Below are positions 7,571 to 16,037 of a stretch of 64,000 nucleotides of DNA, one piece after another. The position numbers were made by a program, and so were the translations under genes. A model generated the notes under the pieces. The model made no database searches and was not told the DNA's origin. It saw only the letters and a list, made by a program, of their open reading frames with translations. The DNA comes from JBAIYU01 sp036763085 (GTDB lineage Bacteria > Bacillota > Negativicutes > DSM-1736 > Dendrosporobacteraceae): contig NZ_JBAIYU010000009.1 of NCBI RefSeq assembly GCF_036763085.1, forward strand, positions 41,892 to 105,891, read 5' to 3'. How positions within the stretch are numbered: position 1 is the stretch's first letter; each line of letters starts with the position of its first letter.

Positions 7571-9394
7571 ATGAAACAACAACGGAATGATCTACGAAAT
7601 ATAGCAATTATTGCACACGTTGACCATGGCAAGACTACGTTAGTGGATGCTATGCTAAGACAGAGTAACGTTTTTCGGGCTAACGAGCAAGTAGCAGAAC
7701 GCGTTATGGACTCGAACGACCTTGAACGTGAACGCGGGATAACGATTTTATCCAAAAATACAGCAGTCATGTATGACGATATAAAGATTAATATAGTCGA
7801 TACACCAGGCCACGCCGATTTCGGCGGTGAGGTAGAACGTGTTCTCAACATGGTGGATGGAGTGTTATTGCTTGTCGACGCTTTTGAAGGGCCAATGCCT
7901 CAAACTAAGTATGTTTTACGTAAGGCCTTAGAGCAGAAGTTAAAACCAATCGTAGTAATCAATAAAATCGATCGCCCAGATCAACGGGTAGAAGATGTAG
8001 TAGACGAAGTCCTAGAGCTGTTTATCGAGCTAGAAGCAGATGATGATCAATTAGATTTCCCAGTCGTTTATGCAGCTGCACGTGATGGCATTGCTAAATT
8101 GGCCATGGCTGATGAATCCAATGATTTAAAACCATTGTTTGAATTGCTTATCAAGGAAATTCCTGCACCTCATGGTGAGTTAGAAGGACCGCTACAAATC
8201 ATGGTTACAACACTTGACTATGATGATTATGTTGGTCGTATTGCTATTGGACGGGTTATTCGCGGTCGAGTCAACAATGGGCAAAATGTTTTAGTTTTAA
8301 ATGGTGATATTGAAACCAAAGGTAAGATTGGCAAACTTTATACATATCAGGGATTAAAGCGAGTCGAAGTTAAAGAAGCTGGTCTTGGTGATATAATCGC
8401 TATAACTGGTCTAGATGATGTAAGTATTGGGCAAACTATAGCTGACCCAGAAAGACCAGAAGCACTGCCTACAATTAACATAGATGAACCAACATTAGCC
8501 ATGGTATTTGGGGTAAATACAAGTCCTTTTGCCGGTCGTGAAGGGCATTTAATTACATCCAGACATTTAAGGGACCGCCTATTTAAGGAAGTTGAAACAA
8601 ACGTAAGTTTACGTGTTGACGAGACAGATAGCGCTGATACCTTCAAAGTGTCGGGTCGTGGTGAATTACATTTATCAATATTAATTGAGACGATGCGCCG
8701 GGAAGGGTTCGAACTTCAAGTGGGTAAGCCTGAGGTTATCTATAAGACTATTAACGGTCAGCGTTGTGAACCGATGGAAGCACTTACTATCGATGTCCCA
8801 CAGGAATTCATGGGCGCTGTAATGGAATCATTGGGAACAAGAAAAGCTGAGTTGGTTAACATGACCGAGATAGCTGGCTATTTGCGTATGGAATTTATTA
8901 TTCCAGCACGTGGTCTTATTGGTTTCCGCTCAGAGTTTTTAACTAACACTAAAGGTAACGGAATAATGCATCATATTTTCCATGGCTATGTTCCTTATAA
9001 AGGAGAAATTCCAGGGCGCAGCCGCGGTGCACTAGTCGCATTTGAGGATGGGGAAACAACGGCTTATGGTATTAATACTGTTCAGGATCGGGGAGTTATG
9101 TTCATTGCTCCTGTTCAAGCAGTTTATCAAGGTATGATTGTCGGGGAAAATTCCCGCGAACTAGATATGGATGTAAACCCATGCAAGAAAAAACACGTTA
9201 CAAATATGCGTTCAAGCTCTGCTGATGAATCTATTCGTTTGACTCCTCCGCGTATCTTAAGCTTAGAGCAAGCATTAGAGTATATTAATAAAGACGAATT
9301 AGTTGAAGTAACACCGCATAGCATAAGATTGCGTAAAGCAACACTTGACCGCAATGTGCGTAACCGCGAACGTAAGAATCAAGACAAGGGCTAA
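7571..9394 (+). CDS. typA: Translational GTPase TypA/BipA
   Basis: Ribosome-associated GTPase of 607 residues with roles in 50S assembly and stress or cold adaptation. The G motifs are intact: AHVDHGKTTL (G1, about 15-24), RERGITI (G2), DTPGHADFGGEV (G3), NKIDRPDQR (G4). The EF-G-like domain II, the domain III/V blocks (FKVSGRGELHLSILIE, PARGLIGFRSEFLT) and the TypA-specific C-terminal domain (RSSSADESIRLTPPR, EFVEVTP-like) follow in order. ATG with AGGAGG eight bases upstream. Probably regulated by the hairpin in its leader. Confidence 0.96.
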   Translation: MKQQRNDLRNIAIIAHVDHGKTTLVDAMLRQSNVFRANEQVAERVMDSNDLERERGITILSKNTAVMYDDIKINIVDTPGHADFGGEVERVLNMVDGVLLLVDAFEGPMPQTKYVLRKALEQKLKPIVVINKIDRPDQRVEDVVDEVLELFIELEADDDQLDFPVVYAAARDGIAKLAMADESNDLKPLFELLIKEIPAPHGELEGPLQIMVTTLDYDDYVGRIAIGRVIRGRVNNGQNVLVLNGDIETKGKIGKLYTYQGLKRVEVKEAGLGDIIAITGLDDVSIGQTIADPERPEALPTINIDEPTLAMVFGVNTSPFAGREGHLITSRHLRDRLFKEVETNVSLRVDETDSADTFKVSGRGELHLSILIETMRREGFELQVGKPEVIYKTINGQRCEPMEALTIDVPQEFMGAVMESLGTRKAELVNMTEIAGYLRMEFIIPARGLIGFRSEFLTNTKGNGIMHHIFHGYVPYKGEIPGRSRGALVAFEDGETTAYGINTVQDRGVMFIAPVQAVYQGMIVGENSRELDMDVNPCKKKHVTNMRSSSADESIRLTPPRILSLEQALEYINKDELVEVTPHSIRLRKATLDRNVRNRERKNQDKG

Positions 9395-9421
9395 ATAGAT
9401 AAGCACAAGGAGGCTTTCCAT

Positions 9422-11119
9422 ATGCTTTCAAATGAAGCTATGGCTGTACTCAAGGCTCGCTATTTAAAAGAAAATGAAACGCCTGATGCTTTGTTTATGA
9501 GAGTAGCTCATCACGTTGCTCAGGCAGATAAAATCTTCGGCTGCGACCCTCAGGGTACAGCCGAAGATTTCTATAACTTGATGTCATCATTAGACTTTCT
9601 CCCTAATTCACCAACACTAATTAATGCAGGTAAATCGGCTGCTCAATTATCTGCGTGTTTTGTGCTGCCTATTGAAGACTCACTAGAAGGAATTTTCGAA
9701 ACACTAAAAAATGCGGCCTTAATCCATCAGAGCGGGGGCGGGACGGGGTTTTCATTTTCACGATTGCGCCCAAAGGGCGATAAAGTTGCTGCAACAGGCA
9801 ACTCTTCAAGTGGTCCGGTTTCTTTTATGCATGTTTATAATTTAGCAACTCAAATTGTTAAACAGGGTGCTGTGCGAAGTGGAGCTAACATGGCAATATT
9901 ACGTGTAGATCACCCCGATATTCTTGATTTTATTTCCGTAAAAAAGCAGCGCGATGTACTAAATAATTTTAACTTATCTGTTGCAGTTACAGATGAATTT
10001 ATGTCAGCAGTAATAAAAAATGAGCCATTTACACTTATTAATCCTCGAACTCAACAAGTGGCTAAAAAAGTTAATGCGAAGGATATCTATAATGAACTAA
10101 TTGAAATGGCCTGGGAAAACGGTGAACCAGGCTTATTCTTTATCGATACAGTAAACAAATTTAATCCTACTCCTAGGTTAGGAATGTTTGAAAGTCCTAA
10201 CCCTTGCTCAGAACAGCCTTTATTACCATTTGAATCTTGCAATTTAGGTTCAATTAATTTAGCAAACATGTTAAAGGACAATAAACAGCTGGATTATGAT
10301 AAACTTCGCAGAACTATTAGATTAGCTGTGAAGTTTCTTGATAATGTTATAGATATAAACCATTATCCTTTACACGAAGTTGCCGACAAGACTAAGCTTA
10401 CGCGTAAAATAGGATTGGGTATTATGGGCTTAGCCGATTTGTTTATAAAGCTAGATATACCGTATGGAAGCGATGTGGCGGTAAAACTTACTGCTAAAAT
10501 TATGAATTATATTACGAGCGAAGCAAGACAGATGTCCCATGAAATAGCGTTAGTACGCGGCAGTTTTCCTGAGTTTAGGCATAGTGTTTTCCCCATGAAG
10601 GGGTATAATGCTATGCGTAATGCAACTGTCACTACAATTGCACCCACTGGCAGTATTAGCCTGATTGCGCAATGCTCAAGCGGCATAGAGCCATTATTTG
10701 CGTTGGCTGTAACGCGGCGCGTGTTAGAAGGACAGCTAATCACAAGTACTAATGCGGTGGTAATGCGATATTTGGATAAACGAGGACTGCTGAGCAGTGA
10801 TGTGGAAAGCGCCATTGGAAAACAAGGTACTTTACGTGATGTTTACCTGCCTGCATCGGTAAAAGAGGTATTATTAACTGCTCATGAGATTGCGCCAAAA
10901 TGGCATGTTGCACATTTAGCAGCAGCACAGAGGTATACTGACAATGGCGTATCTAAGACTGTTAATATGCCCCACCAAGCTTGTAAAGAAGACGTAGCCG
11001 AAGTTTATATGACAGCCTACTTAGCGGGGTGTAAAGGGGTAACAGTTTACCGGGATTCGAGCCGAAATGAACAAGTTCTCACACATGGAACGACAGAGTG
11101 CGCAAAATGTGTTATATAA
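9422..11119 (+). CDS. nrdJ: Adenosylcobalamin-dependent ribonucleotide reductase (class II)
   Basis: Reduces ribonucleotides to deoxyribonucleotides using a B12-generated thiyl radical, so it works with or without oxygen. 565 residues. The N-terminal block has LPNSPTLINAG and SACFVLPIEDS (one redox cysteine), HQSGGGTGFSFSRLRPKGD follows, and the active-site N-C-E triad is NPCSEQPLLPFESCNLGSINL. The alpha/beta-barrel end has TIAPTGSISLIA and the C-terminus carries the CxxC shuttle (ECAKCV). AGGAGG sits 7 bases before ATG 9422. It follows typA by 27 bases and may be read through from it. Confidence 0.93.
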   Translation: MLSNEAMAVLKARYLKENETPDALFMRVAHHVAQADKIFGCDPQGTAEDFYNLMSSLDFLPNSPTLINAGKSAAQLSACFVLPIEDSLEGIFETLKNAALIHQSGGGTGFSFSRLRPKGDKVAATGNSSSGPVSFMHVYNLATQIVKQGAVRSGANMAILRVDHPDILDFISVKKQRDVLNNFNLSVAVTDEFMSAVIKNEPFTLINPRTQQVAKKVNAKDIYNELIEMAWENGEPGLFFIDTVNKFNPTPRLGMFESPNPCSEQPLLPFESCNLGSINLANMLKDNKQLDYDKLRRTIRLAVKFLDNVIDINHYPLHEVADKTKLTRKIGLGIMGLADLFIKLDIPYGSDVAVKLTAKIMNYITSEARQMSHEIALVRGSFPEFRHSVFPMKGYNAMRNATVTTIAPTGSISLIAQCSSGIEPLFALAVTRRVLEGQLITSTNAVVMRYLDKRGLLSSDVESAIGKQGTLRDVYLPASVKEVLLTAHEIAPKWHVAHLAAAQRYTDNGVSKTVNMPHQACKEDVAEVYMTAYLAGCKGVTVYRDSSRNEQVLTHGTTECAKCVI

Positions 11120-11219
11120 ATATATTTTATTTTCCAGACTTGCAGGAAAAAACTAATATGTTGTCGAATATTTACCAAAAAATGGTGAAATTTATATTGT
11201 AATGTCTGGAGGCGAGAAA

Positions 11220-11618
11220 ATGACTGTAGGCCTAATTCATAAGCTGACAAATTTTTTAATGCCAATTGAAGAAGAAGCGGATTCAAAGAGCTTGGGTAAT
11301 TCTGCAGCGAGACCTAATTTTACTGTGCACAGTAATGCCGCTGATGAGTTAAAGTTATTTATAGCTGTACCACGGAATTTTGATGACGCCAAGGGGTTTG
11401 CAGATCGTTTGAAAGCTAAGGAAGCTATAATTGTTAATTATGAGCATGTTGACCAAGCAACACAGCAGCGCATTGGCGATTTCCTTAATGGAGTTTGTTA
11501 TATTACGGCAGGGGCTGTTCAGCGAATTTCGGATAATAGCATAATTTATGTCCCTGAGAATGTGGATATAAATAAAGAGCTATATGCTTACTCAATTCCA
11601 ACCTATATCAAACAATAA
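11220..11618 (+). CDS. sepF: Cell division protein SepF
   Basis: Membrane-associated FtsZ anchor that aligns Z-ring filaments during septation. From ATG 11220 it has 132 residues: a short N-terminal amphipathic stretch (TVGLIHKLTNFLMP), a linker, and the SepF core with PRNFDDAKGFADRLKAKEAIIVNYE, QRIGDFLNGVCYITAG and VQRISDNSIIYVPENVDI. The in-frame ATG at 11202 would put the ribosome-binding site CTGGAGGCG inside the gene, so 11220 is preferred. Standing alone here rather than with ylmE/ylmG, which is less usual. Confidence 0.93.
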   Translation: MTVGLIHKLTNFLMPIEEEADSKSLGNSAARPNFTVHSNAADELKLFIAVPRNFDDAKGFADRLKAKEAIIVNYEHVDQATQQRIGDFLNGVCYITAGAVQRISDNSIIYVPENVDINKELYAYSIPTYIKQ

Positions 11619-11650
11619 GCTATTTATTATACAAATATTTTAAAAAAGAA

Positions 11651-11700
11651 ATAACCCTTATATAATTGGTTTTGTAAATTATATAAGGGTTATATTTATT
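11651..11700 (+). terminator. Terminator after sepF
   Basis: A 17-bp perfect stem (11651-11667 with 11677-11693), AT-rich at its inner part, followed by ATTTATT. Confidence 0.8.
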
Positions 11701-11746
11701 CTAAGGTGTTATATCATATTAGAAGCTATAGGCAGGAGGAGGCAGT

Positions 11747-12166
11747 TTGAATATTTGAGAGAATAAGTCACATAACATTTATTGTAAATGATTTGGAGTT
11801 AGCATCTAAGTTCTTTACTTATATCTTTGATGCTGAGGAAGTATATTCAAGTGAGGACAACTTGTTTTCGTTATCACGAGAGAAATTTTTTTTAATTAGG
11901 TAAGCTTTGGATTGCTATAATGGAGGGCTGAAGCCATGAGTGAATGTTCTTATAATCACGTAGCGTTTAAAGTAGCAGAAGAGGAGCTTGAAAAATATGA
12001 AGCCAAAATTCGTGATTTGGGGCTTGATTTTAAGCCGTCTCGTCCGCGTGTAGCAGGTGAGGGTAGATCATTGTATTTCTATGACTTTAATAATCATCTA
12101 TTTGAAATACATACCGGCACACTTGAAGAAAGTCTTAAGCGATATGCTAGCAAAGTGCAAAAATAG
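11747..12166 (+). pseudogene. fosX: Broken fosfomycin hydrolase (FosX-type, VOC fold)
   Basis: FosX opens the epoxide of fosfomycin with water in a metal-dependent VOC-fold dimer. Joining three frames gives a product of about 138 residues that follows the family along its length: ISHITFIVNDLELASKFF, VYSSEDNLFSLSREKFFLI, LWIAIMEG, YNHVAFKV and LYFYDFNNHLFEIHTGT with the metal-ligand His, His and Glu all retained. Reading is broken by single extra bases at about 11750-11751 (just after a TTG start with AGGAGGA upstream), 11898 and 11929. The only long open part is 11936-12166 (76 codons). Family knowledge, not a search, gives the name; the three breaks are directly visible. Confidence 0.85.
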
Positions 12167-12224
12167 AATTAAATAACATAATATGAATATTTTTCATAAT
12201 TACTGGTAATATATATTCGCAAAG

Positions 12225-12230
12225 TATAAT
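12225..12230 (+). promoter_or_regulatory. Probable -10 box in front of structured element E1
   Basis: TATAAT lies 18 bases before E1, so transcription would begin about at the first base of the element. No good -35 box is visible (TTACTG 19 bases upstream is the best). Confidence 0.45.
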
Positions 12231-12247
12231 ATAATTATTTAGGCGGG

Positions 12248-12382
12248 ATCAAATGAGGCTTAATTCAGTGAGGCGCCAGTGCCCTACGGGTAGAACACCG
12301 TCTGAATTTCTAGTCGTATTTATCCAACGGACTTAGACGCTCTCCTGTGCCTTTGGTTATAAGAGCGGATTGGTCGTCGGAT
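12248..12382 (+). repeat. Structured intergenic element E1 (copy 1)
   Basis: A 135-base element that recurs at 21561-21685 in opposite orientation. As plus-strand RNA it can fold into a closed junction: outer ATC/GAT (12248-12250 with 12380-12382), a 7-bp closing helix with one bulge (12257-12264 with 12369-12375), then three hairpins: TTCAG/CTGAA (12264-12268, 12302-12306), CTAGTC/GACTTAG (12310-12315, 12330-12336) and CGCTCT/AGAGCG (12338-12343, 12362-12367). Conserved unpaired parts are the loop ATTTATCCA and TCCTGTGCC. It forms the leader of the gene at 12420. I do not recognise it as a known riboswitch. Confidence 0.75.
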
Positions 12383-12419
12383 AGTTTCCTGCAGATGACA
12401 CAAGATAAGGGGTGTCGCT

Positions 12420-12710
12420 ATGAAACAGCTTTTCAAAGATAAGGTAAGTAAGTTTGGATCGTTGATTAGTTTAGTCGCTATTACTGCTATGCTAGTGCTT
12501 TTTTCATTGGCTTTGCCTGAATTTATTATATCTACCTCTGGCAGAGTTTTTATGGTTGTGTGGGCAGTGACTGCGATTATAGCTTTTATTGCTCATGTTA
12601 CAAGAATAAATAACCATCGACCGCGGTACCAGTTATCACGGTTTTCCGTAAAAAAAGACGCACGTACCAACAGTAAGTTGGCACGTACGCAGCGTTTCAT
12701 GAGAGGATAG
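12420..12710 (+). CDS. Small membrane protein of unknown function
   Basis: 96 residues with two predicted membrane helices, about 15-35 (LISLVAITAMLVLFSLALPEF) and 41-60 (GRVFMVVWAVTAIIAFIAHV), and a strongly basic C-terminal tail of about 35 residues (NNHRPRYQLSRFSVKK... RTQRFMRG). I do not recognise the family. ATG with AAGGGG eight to twelve bases upstream. The gene sits behind structured element E1 and converges on the aminotransferase gene, whose stop begins one base after this gene's stop. The leader suggests RNA-level control. Confidence 0.65.
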   Translation: MKQLFKDKVSKFGSLISLVAITAMLVLFSLALPEFIISTSGRVFMVVWAVTAIIAFIAHVTRINNHRPRYQLSRFSVKKDARTNSKLARTQRFMRG

Positions 12711-13997
12711 TTATATTGAGTCCAAAACTGTATCAAGATTATTAAGAAGATTATCAAGGTCACCCTTGGTAATAATAAGCGGCGGTTGAAAGGCCAGGAC
12801 ATTTCGGTTGGGACCATTTTTTCCAACCAGGAAGCCCCGGTCTTTCATTTTTTCTATTATAAGATCAACTTGACTGACCGCAGGTGTTTTATCTGGTAGG
12901 ACTAATTCCGCCCCGAGCATTAAGCCCAAACCACGAACTTCACCAATGATCGGATATTTTTGCTGCAACTGATAAAGACCGTTTTTAAGATAGCAGCCTA
13001 ACTCCTCAGCTCTAGCAGGCAGATTTTGAGTTTCTATGAAATCAAGAGTAGCCATGCTGGCAGCAGCAGTAACAGGATTTCCTCCTAGAGTAGAAGCGCC
13101 AGGGCGAGTATATTTGTCAGCAATTTCTGCTCTGGCTATGAAGGCGCCAACAGGGGTTCCATTTGCTAATGCTTTTGCCATGGTCATGATATCAGGTTCG
13201 ATATCATAGTGCTCTATGCCGAACATTTTGCCAGTACGGCCAAAGCCTGTCTGTATTTCATCGATAATAAGCAGTATTCCGTATTGATCGAGAATTTCTT
13301 TAACTCTTTGAAAGTACCCTGGTGGAGGAGTTATTATTCCACCATTGCCTTGTATAGGCTCCGCGATCAAAGCAGCTACTTGACCTGAAGTAGAAGTTTT
13401 GATTATGGTCTCAATTTCGTTAGCACAAGCCAAATCACATTCAGGGTATTTTTTGTTATAAGGACAACGGTAGCAATATGCGTTTGGGGCGAAACTGATG
13501 CCGCCGACCGGATTAGTATCGGTTCTCCAGAAGCTTAGACCTGTTAGACTCATTGTTAGTTTTGTACGTCCGTGTAAACCTTGTCTCAAACTTATAAACT
13601 CATGCTTGCCTGTATAAATTGACGCAAGGAGAGCAGCACCCTCATTAGCTTCAGTACCGCTGGCACAGAAAAACGATTTTTGAAGCTGTCCAGGAGTAAC
13701 ATTGGCAAGTCGTTCTGCTAAGTTGACTATGTTTTGAGTCAAATAAATTGTTGTTGTATGCTGAAGTGTATTAACTTGCTCGCAAATTGCTTTAGTAATT
13801 TGCGGATTACAGTGTCCACAGTTAACCACTGATACTCCGGCGAAACAGTCAAGATACTGCTTGCCATTTTGATCGTACAAATACTGCATTTCACCGCGCA
13901 CTAACTGCATAGGCTGGCTATAAAAATGGTAAACACAGGGTATTAGATACTCCCGCTTTTTTCTTATAATCTCATCAGGACCAATATAGTTGGTCAT
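12711..13997 (-). CDS. PLP-dependent class III aminotransferase
   Basis: Cytoplasmic fold-type I aminotransferase of 428 residues, nearest to alanine-glyoxylate aminotransferase 2 or 4-aminobutyrate aminotransferase groups. Visible: CAGVSVVNCGHCNP, FFCASGTEANEGAALLA (PLP phosphate site), IIDEIQTGFGRTGKMFG (the Asp binding the pyridine nitrogen), MAKALANGTPVGA (Schiff-base Lys) and STLGGNPVTAAASMATLD. An unusual cysteine cluster CYRCPYNKKYPECDLAC in the middle could bind metal and is seen in some family members. ATG 13997 follows AGAGG by eight bases; a GTG three codons earlier overlaps the ribosome-binding site. Substrate unknown. Confidence 0.85.
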   Translation of the reverse strand: MTNYIGPDEIIRKKREYLIPCVYHFYSQPMQLVRGEMQYLYDQNGKQYLDCFAGVSVVNCGHCNPQITKAICEQVNTLQHTTTIYLTQNIVNLAERLANVTPGQLQKSFFCASGTEANEGAALLASIYTGKHEFISLRQGLHGRTKLTMSLTGLSFWRTDTNPVGGISFAPNAYCYRCPYNKKYPECDLACANEIETIIKTSTSGQVAALIAEPIQGNGGIITPPPGYFQRVKEILDQYGILLIIDEIQTGFGRTGKMFGIEHYDIEPDIMTMAKALANGTPVGAFIARAEIADKYTRPGASTLGGNPVTAAASMATLDFIETQNLPARAEELGCYLKNGLYQLQQKYPIIGEVRGLGLMLGAELVLPDKTPAVSQVDLIIEKMKDRGFLVGKNGPNRNVLAFQPPLIITKGDLDNLLNNLDTVLDSI

Positions 13998-14036
13998 ATC
14001 GATCACCTCTACTAGGTTAATATATCAAACCAAGGG

Positions 14037-15977
14037 TTAGCGTGAAACTCGGTAACGGAAAGCTCCGATACCTAAATCTCTAGGGCTGGCGGCGGCAATT
14101 GTATTGACAATTTCAGCTGAAACTAACTGCTCAGTTTGGCCTGAAGCTTGTTTGTCTAATTGTTCACGATAAGCTTTGACGATTACGCCGACCAGTTCAG
14201 GGGAATAATGTTGAGCTTCGATGCGGTAAGATGCCGCACCTTGCAGCGCAGGTAAATAAGAAAGCAGACATAAGTCCTTGGCAAATAAAATATGGTTTCT
14301 TCCATATTGGTCTATTCTAATTGGGTGCTTTTGACCAGCTGTATCCAAGAGTTCAAACTGCTTATTATTTAGTTCATTGCTATTGTCAAAGTTATAGCCA
14401 ACAATAGCAGTTGGAATACAATGATCAAGTACCATAGCCTCAATTGGGCCGTGAACAATTAATTCTAATGGAAGGTCTGATTGGCTGATGAGAGTGCCGA
14501 CTTGCTCATGTGTGGCCTCAAGTGAAATAGTAGCTTGAGCTGCACCGTTATTTTTAAGCCATTTTGTACTTAGATGATTAAAAGTATTTAATGAAAAATC
14601 TGTTTGAACAGGAAGATCACAAGTTTCTTTTGCAAGTTTTAACATCCCAATATTACTAACCATTACGCCATGGGGCCTAATTTGGTTTAGCTGCGTAAAG
14701 AATTGTTCAAGCTCATTGCTCTCGCGTTCCATCGTGATACGAGGTGTTGTTACAACCACTTTAACATTATATTTTGCTGCAACTTCTATAGCTTCGGATA
14801 TTTCGCCAATCGTCCAAGGTTTCGCAGGTTTAAAAGCTTCTCCGCCAATATAAATAATATCGGCGCCGTTTTCACATGCTGCTGTGAGACCAGCCATATC
14901 TGAAACTCTTACGGATAATTTGGCCGGAGGTTTTGAAGAATTATTACTATCTTGGCTAACAGCGGCCGGCGCATTAAGACCAGCTTCTTTAACAGCTTGG
15001 CTGAAGAAGCGCGGCTCTCTTTCACCAGTATAACCAATTGAAGCTGCACCAGGGTTTCCTAATGCATAACATGTTGTAAAGTCTCGGGAGCGGTTTTCAT
15101 ACAAGTCGGCCCAATCATGTTCGTCCGTAGTGTATCCCATTGGATCGGCAATATAGCGGTCAATTGCACGGCGATATACTTGAACTATACGCTTAACAAA
15201 ATCGGCAGTACGCATACGCCCTTCAATTTTGAACGAACAAACTCCGGATTGGATGAGTTCTGGCAGGTTGCGATACATGCACATATCTTTTAAAGCTAGT
15301 TTATAGGGTCCAGGATCGCCGTTAGTTATAGCTTGTCCTGTTGATGTATCCATTAGCTGAAATGGCCATCTGCAAGGCTTTAAACAGCGGCCTCGGTTTG
15401 AACTTTGGCCAAATAAAATACCAGAATGGAAGCATTGGCCGCTTTGAGCGACACACATGTCACCATGCATAAAATACTCTATTTCAATACCTGTCCGGTC
15501 TTTAAGTAAGGCCATTTGAGCTAAGGTCATCTCACGGCTTACTACTACTCTGGTGATTCCGTATTCTTGCAGTTTCCGCACAGCATATTCATTATGAGTA
15601 TTTGCCATAACAGATGCATGAAGAGGAACGGTCAGGTTAAGTTCGCTTGCTAATTCTAAAACTGCTAAGTCTTGGACAATTAGAGCATCAGGCTGAATCT
15701 CATCAAGCAGTTTTAAATAATCTCTCATTCCGTCAATCTCACGGTCACTTATTAAATTATTTACAGTTACATAAAGCTTAACATTATTACCGTGGGCAAA
15801 TTTAACAGCACGAGCAAGACCCGCATCATCAAAATTTGTATCTGTTCGGTGCATACGCATATTAAAACGTTTACCACCCAAATACACTGCGTCAGCACCA
15901 GCTCCGACAGCTGTTTCGAGAACCTCCCATGTTCCGACAGGAGCTAGAAGTTCAACGGAATCTCTTGATAGTAACAT
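14037..15977 (-). CDS. U32 family peptidase / RlhA-TrhP-like protein
   Basis: 646-residue member of the U32 family. Some relatives act in hydroxylation of 23S rRNA or tRNA U34 together with Fe-S clusters rather than in proteolysis. N-terminal U32 core: ELLAPVGTWEVLETAVGAGADAVYLGG; the cysteine signature is FMHGDMCVAQSGQCFHSGILFGQSSNRGRCLKPCRW (four Cys, probable Fe-S site) followed by LALKDMCMYRNLPELIQSGVCSFKIEGRMR. A second barrel-like half begins near residue 350 (LSVRVSDMAGLTAACENGADIIYIGGEAF). ATG with AAGGAGATGAA upstream. It is followed downstream on the same strand by the aminotransferase. Confidence 0.85.
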   Translation of the reverse strand: MLLSRDSVELLAPVGTWEVLETAVGAGADAVYLGGKRFNMRMHRTDTNFDDAGLARAVKFAHGNNVKLYVTVNNLISDREIDGMRDYLKLLDEIQPDALIVQDLAVLELASELNLTVPLHASVMANTHNEYAVRKLQEYGITRVVVSREMTLAQMALLKDRTGIEIEYFMHGDMCVAQSGQCFHSGILFGQSSNRGRCLKPCRWPFQLMDTSTGQAITNGDPGPYKLALKDMCMYRNLPELIQSGVCSFKIEGRMRTADFVKRIVQVYRRAIDRYIADPMGYTTDEHDWADLYENRSRDFTTCYALGNPGAASIGYTGEREPRFFSQAVKEAGLNAPAAVSQDSNNSSKPPAKLSVRVSDMAGLTAACENGADIIYIGGEAFKPAKPWTIGEISEAIEVAAKYNVKVVVTTPRITMERESNELEQFFTQLNQIRPHGVMVSNIGMLKLAKETCDLPVQTDFSLNTFNHLSTKWLKNNGAAQATISLEATHEQVGTLISQSDLPLELIVHGPIEAMVLDHCIPTAIVGYNFDNSNELNNKQFELLDTAGQKHPIRIDQYGRNHILFAKDLCLLSYLPALQGAASYRIEAQHYSPELVGVIVKAYREQLDKQASGQTEQLVSAEIVNTIAAASPRDLGIGAFRYRVSR

Positions 15978-16037
15978 AGTTTCATCTCCTTGACATTGAC
16001 CAGCATTCTAAATTACATAGTTATAGATACTGGTTAT

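Noticed and set aside
12248..12382. E1 as an M-box, ydaO or c-di-GMP riboswitch
   Set aside because: Some short blocks look similar (GAGGC, CTTAATTC), but the conserved cores of these classes are missing.
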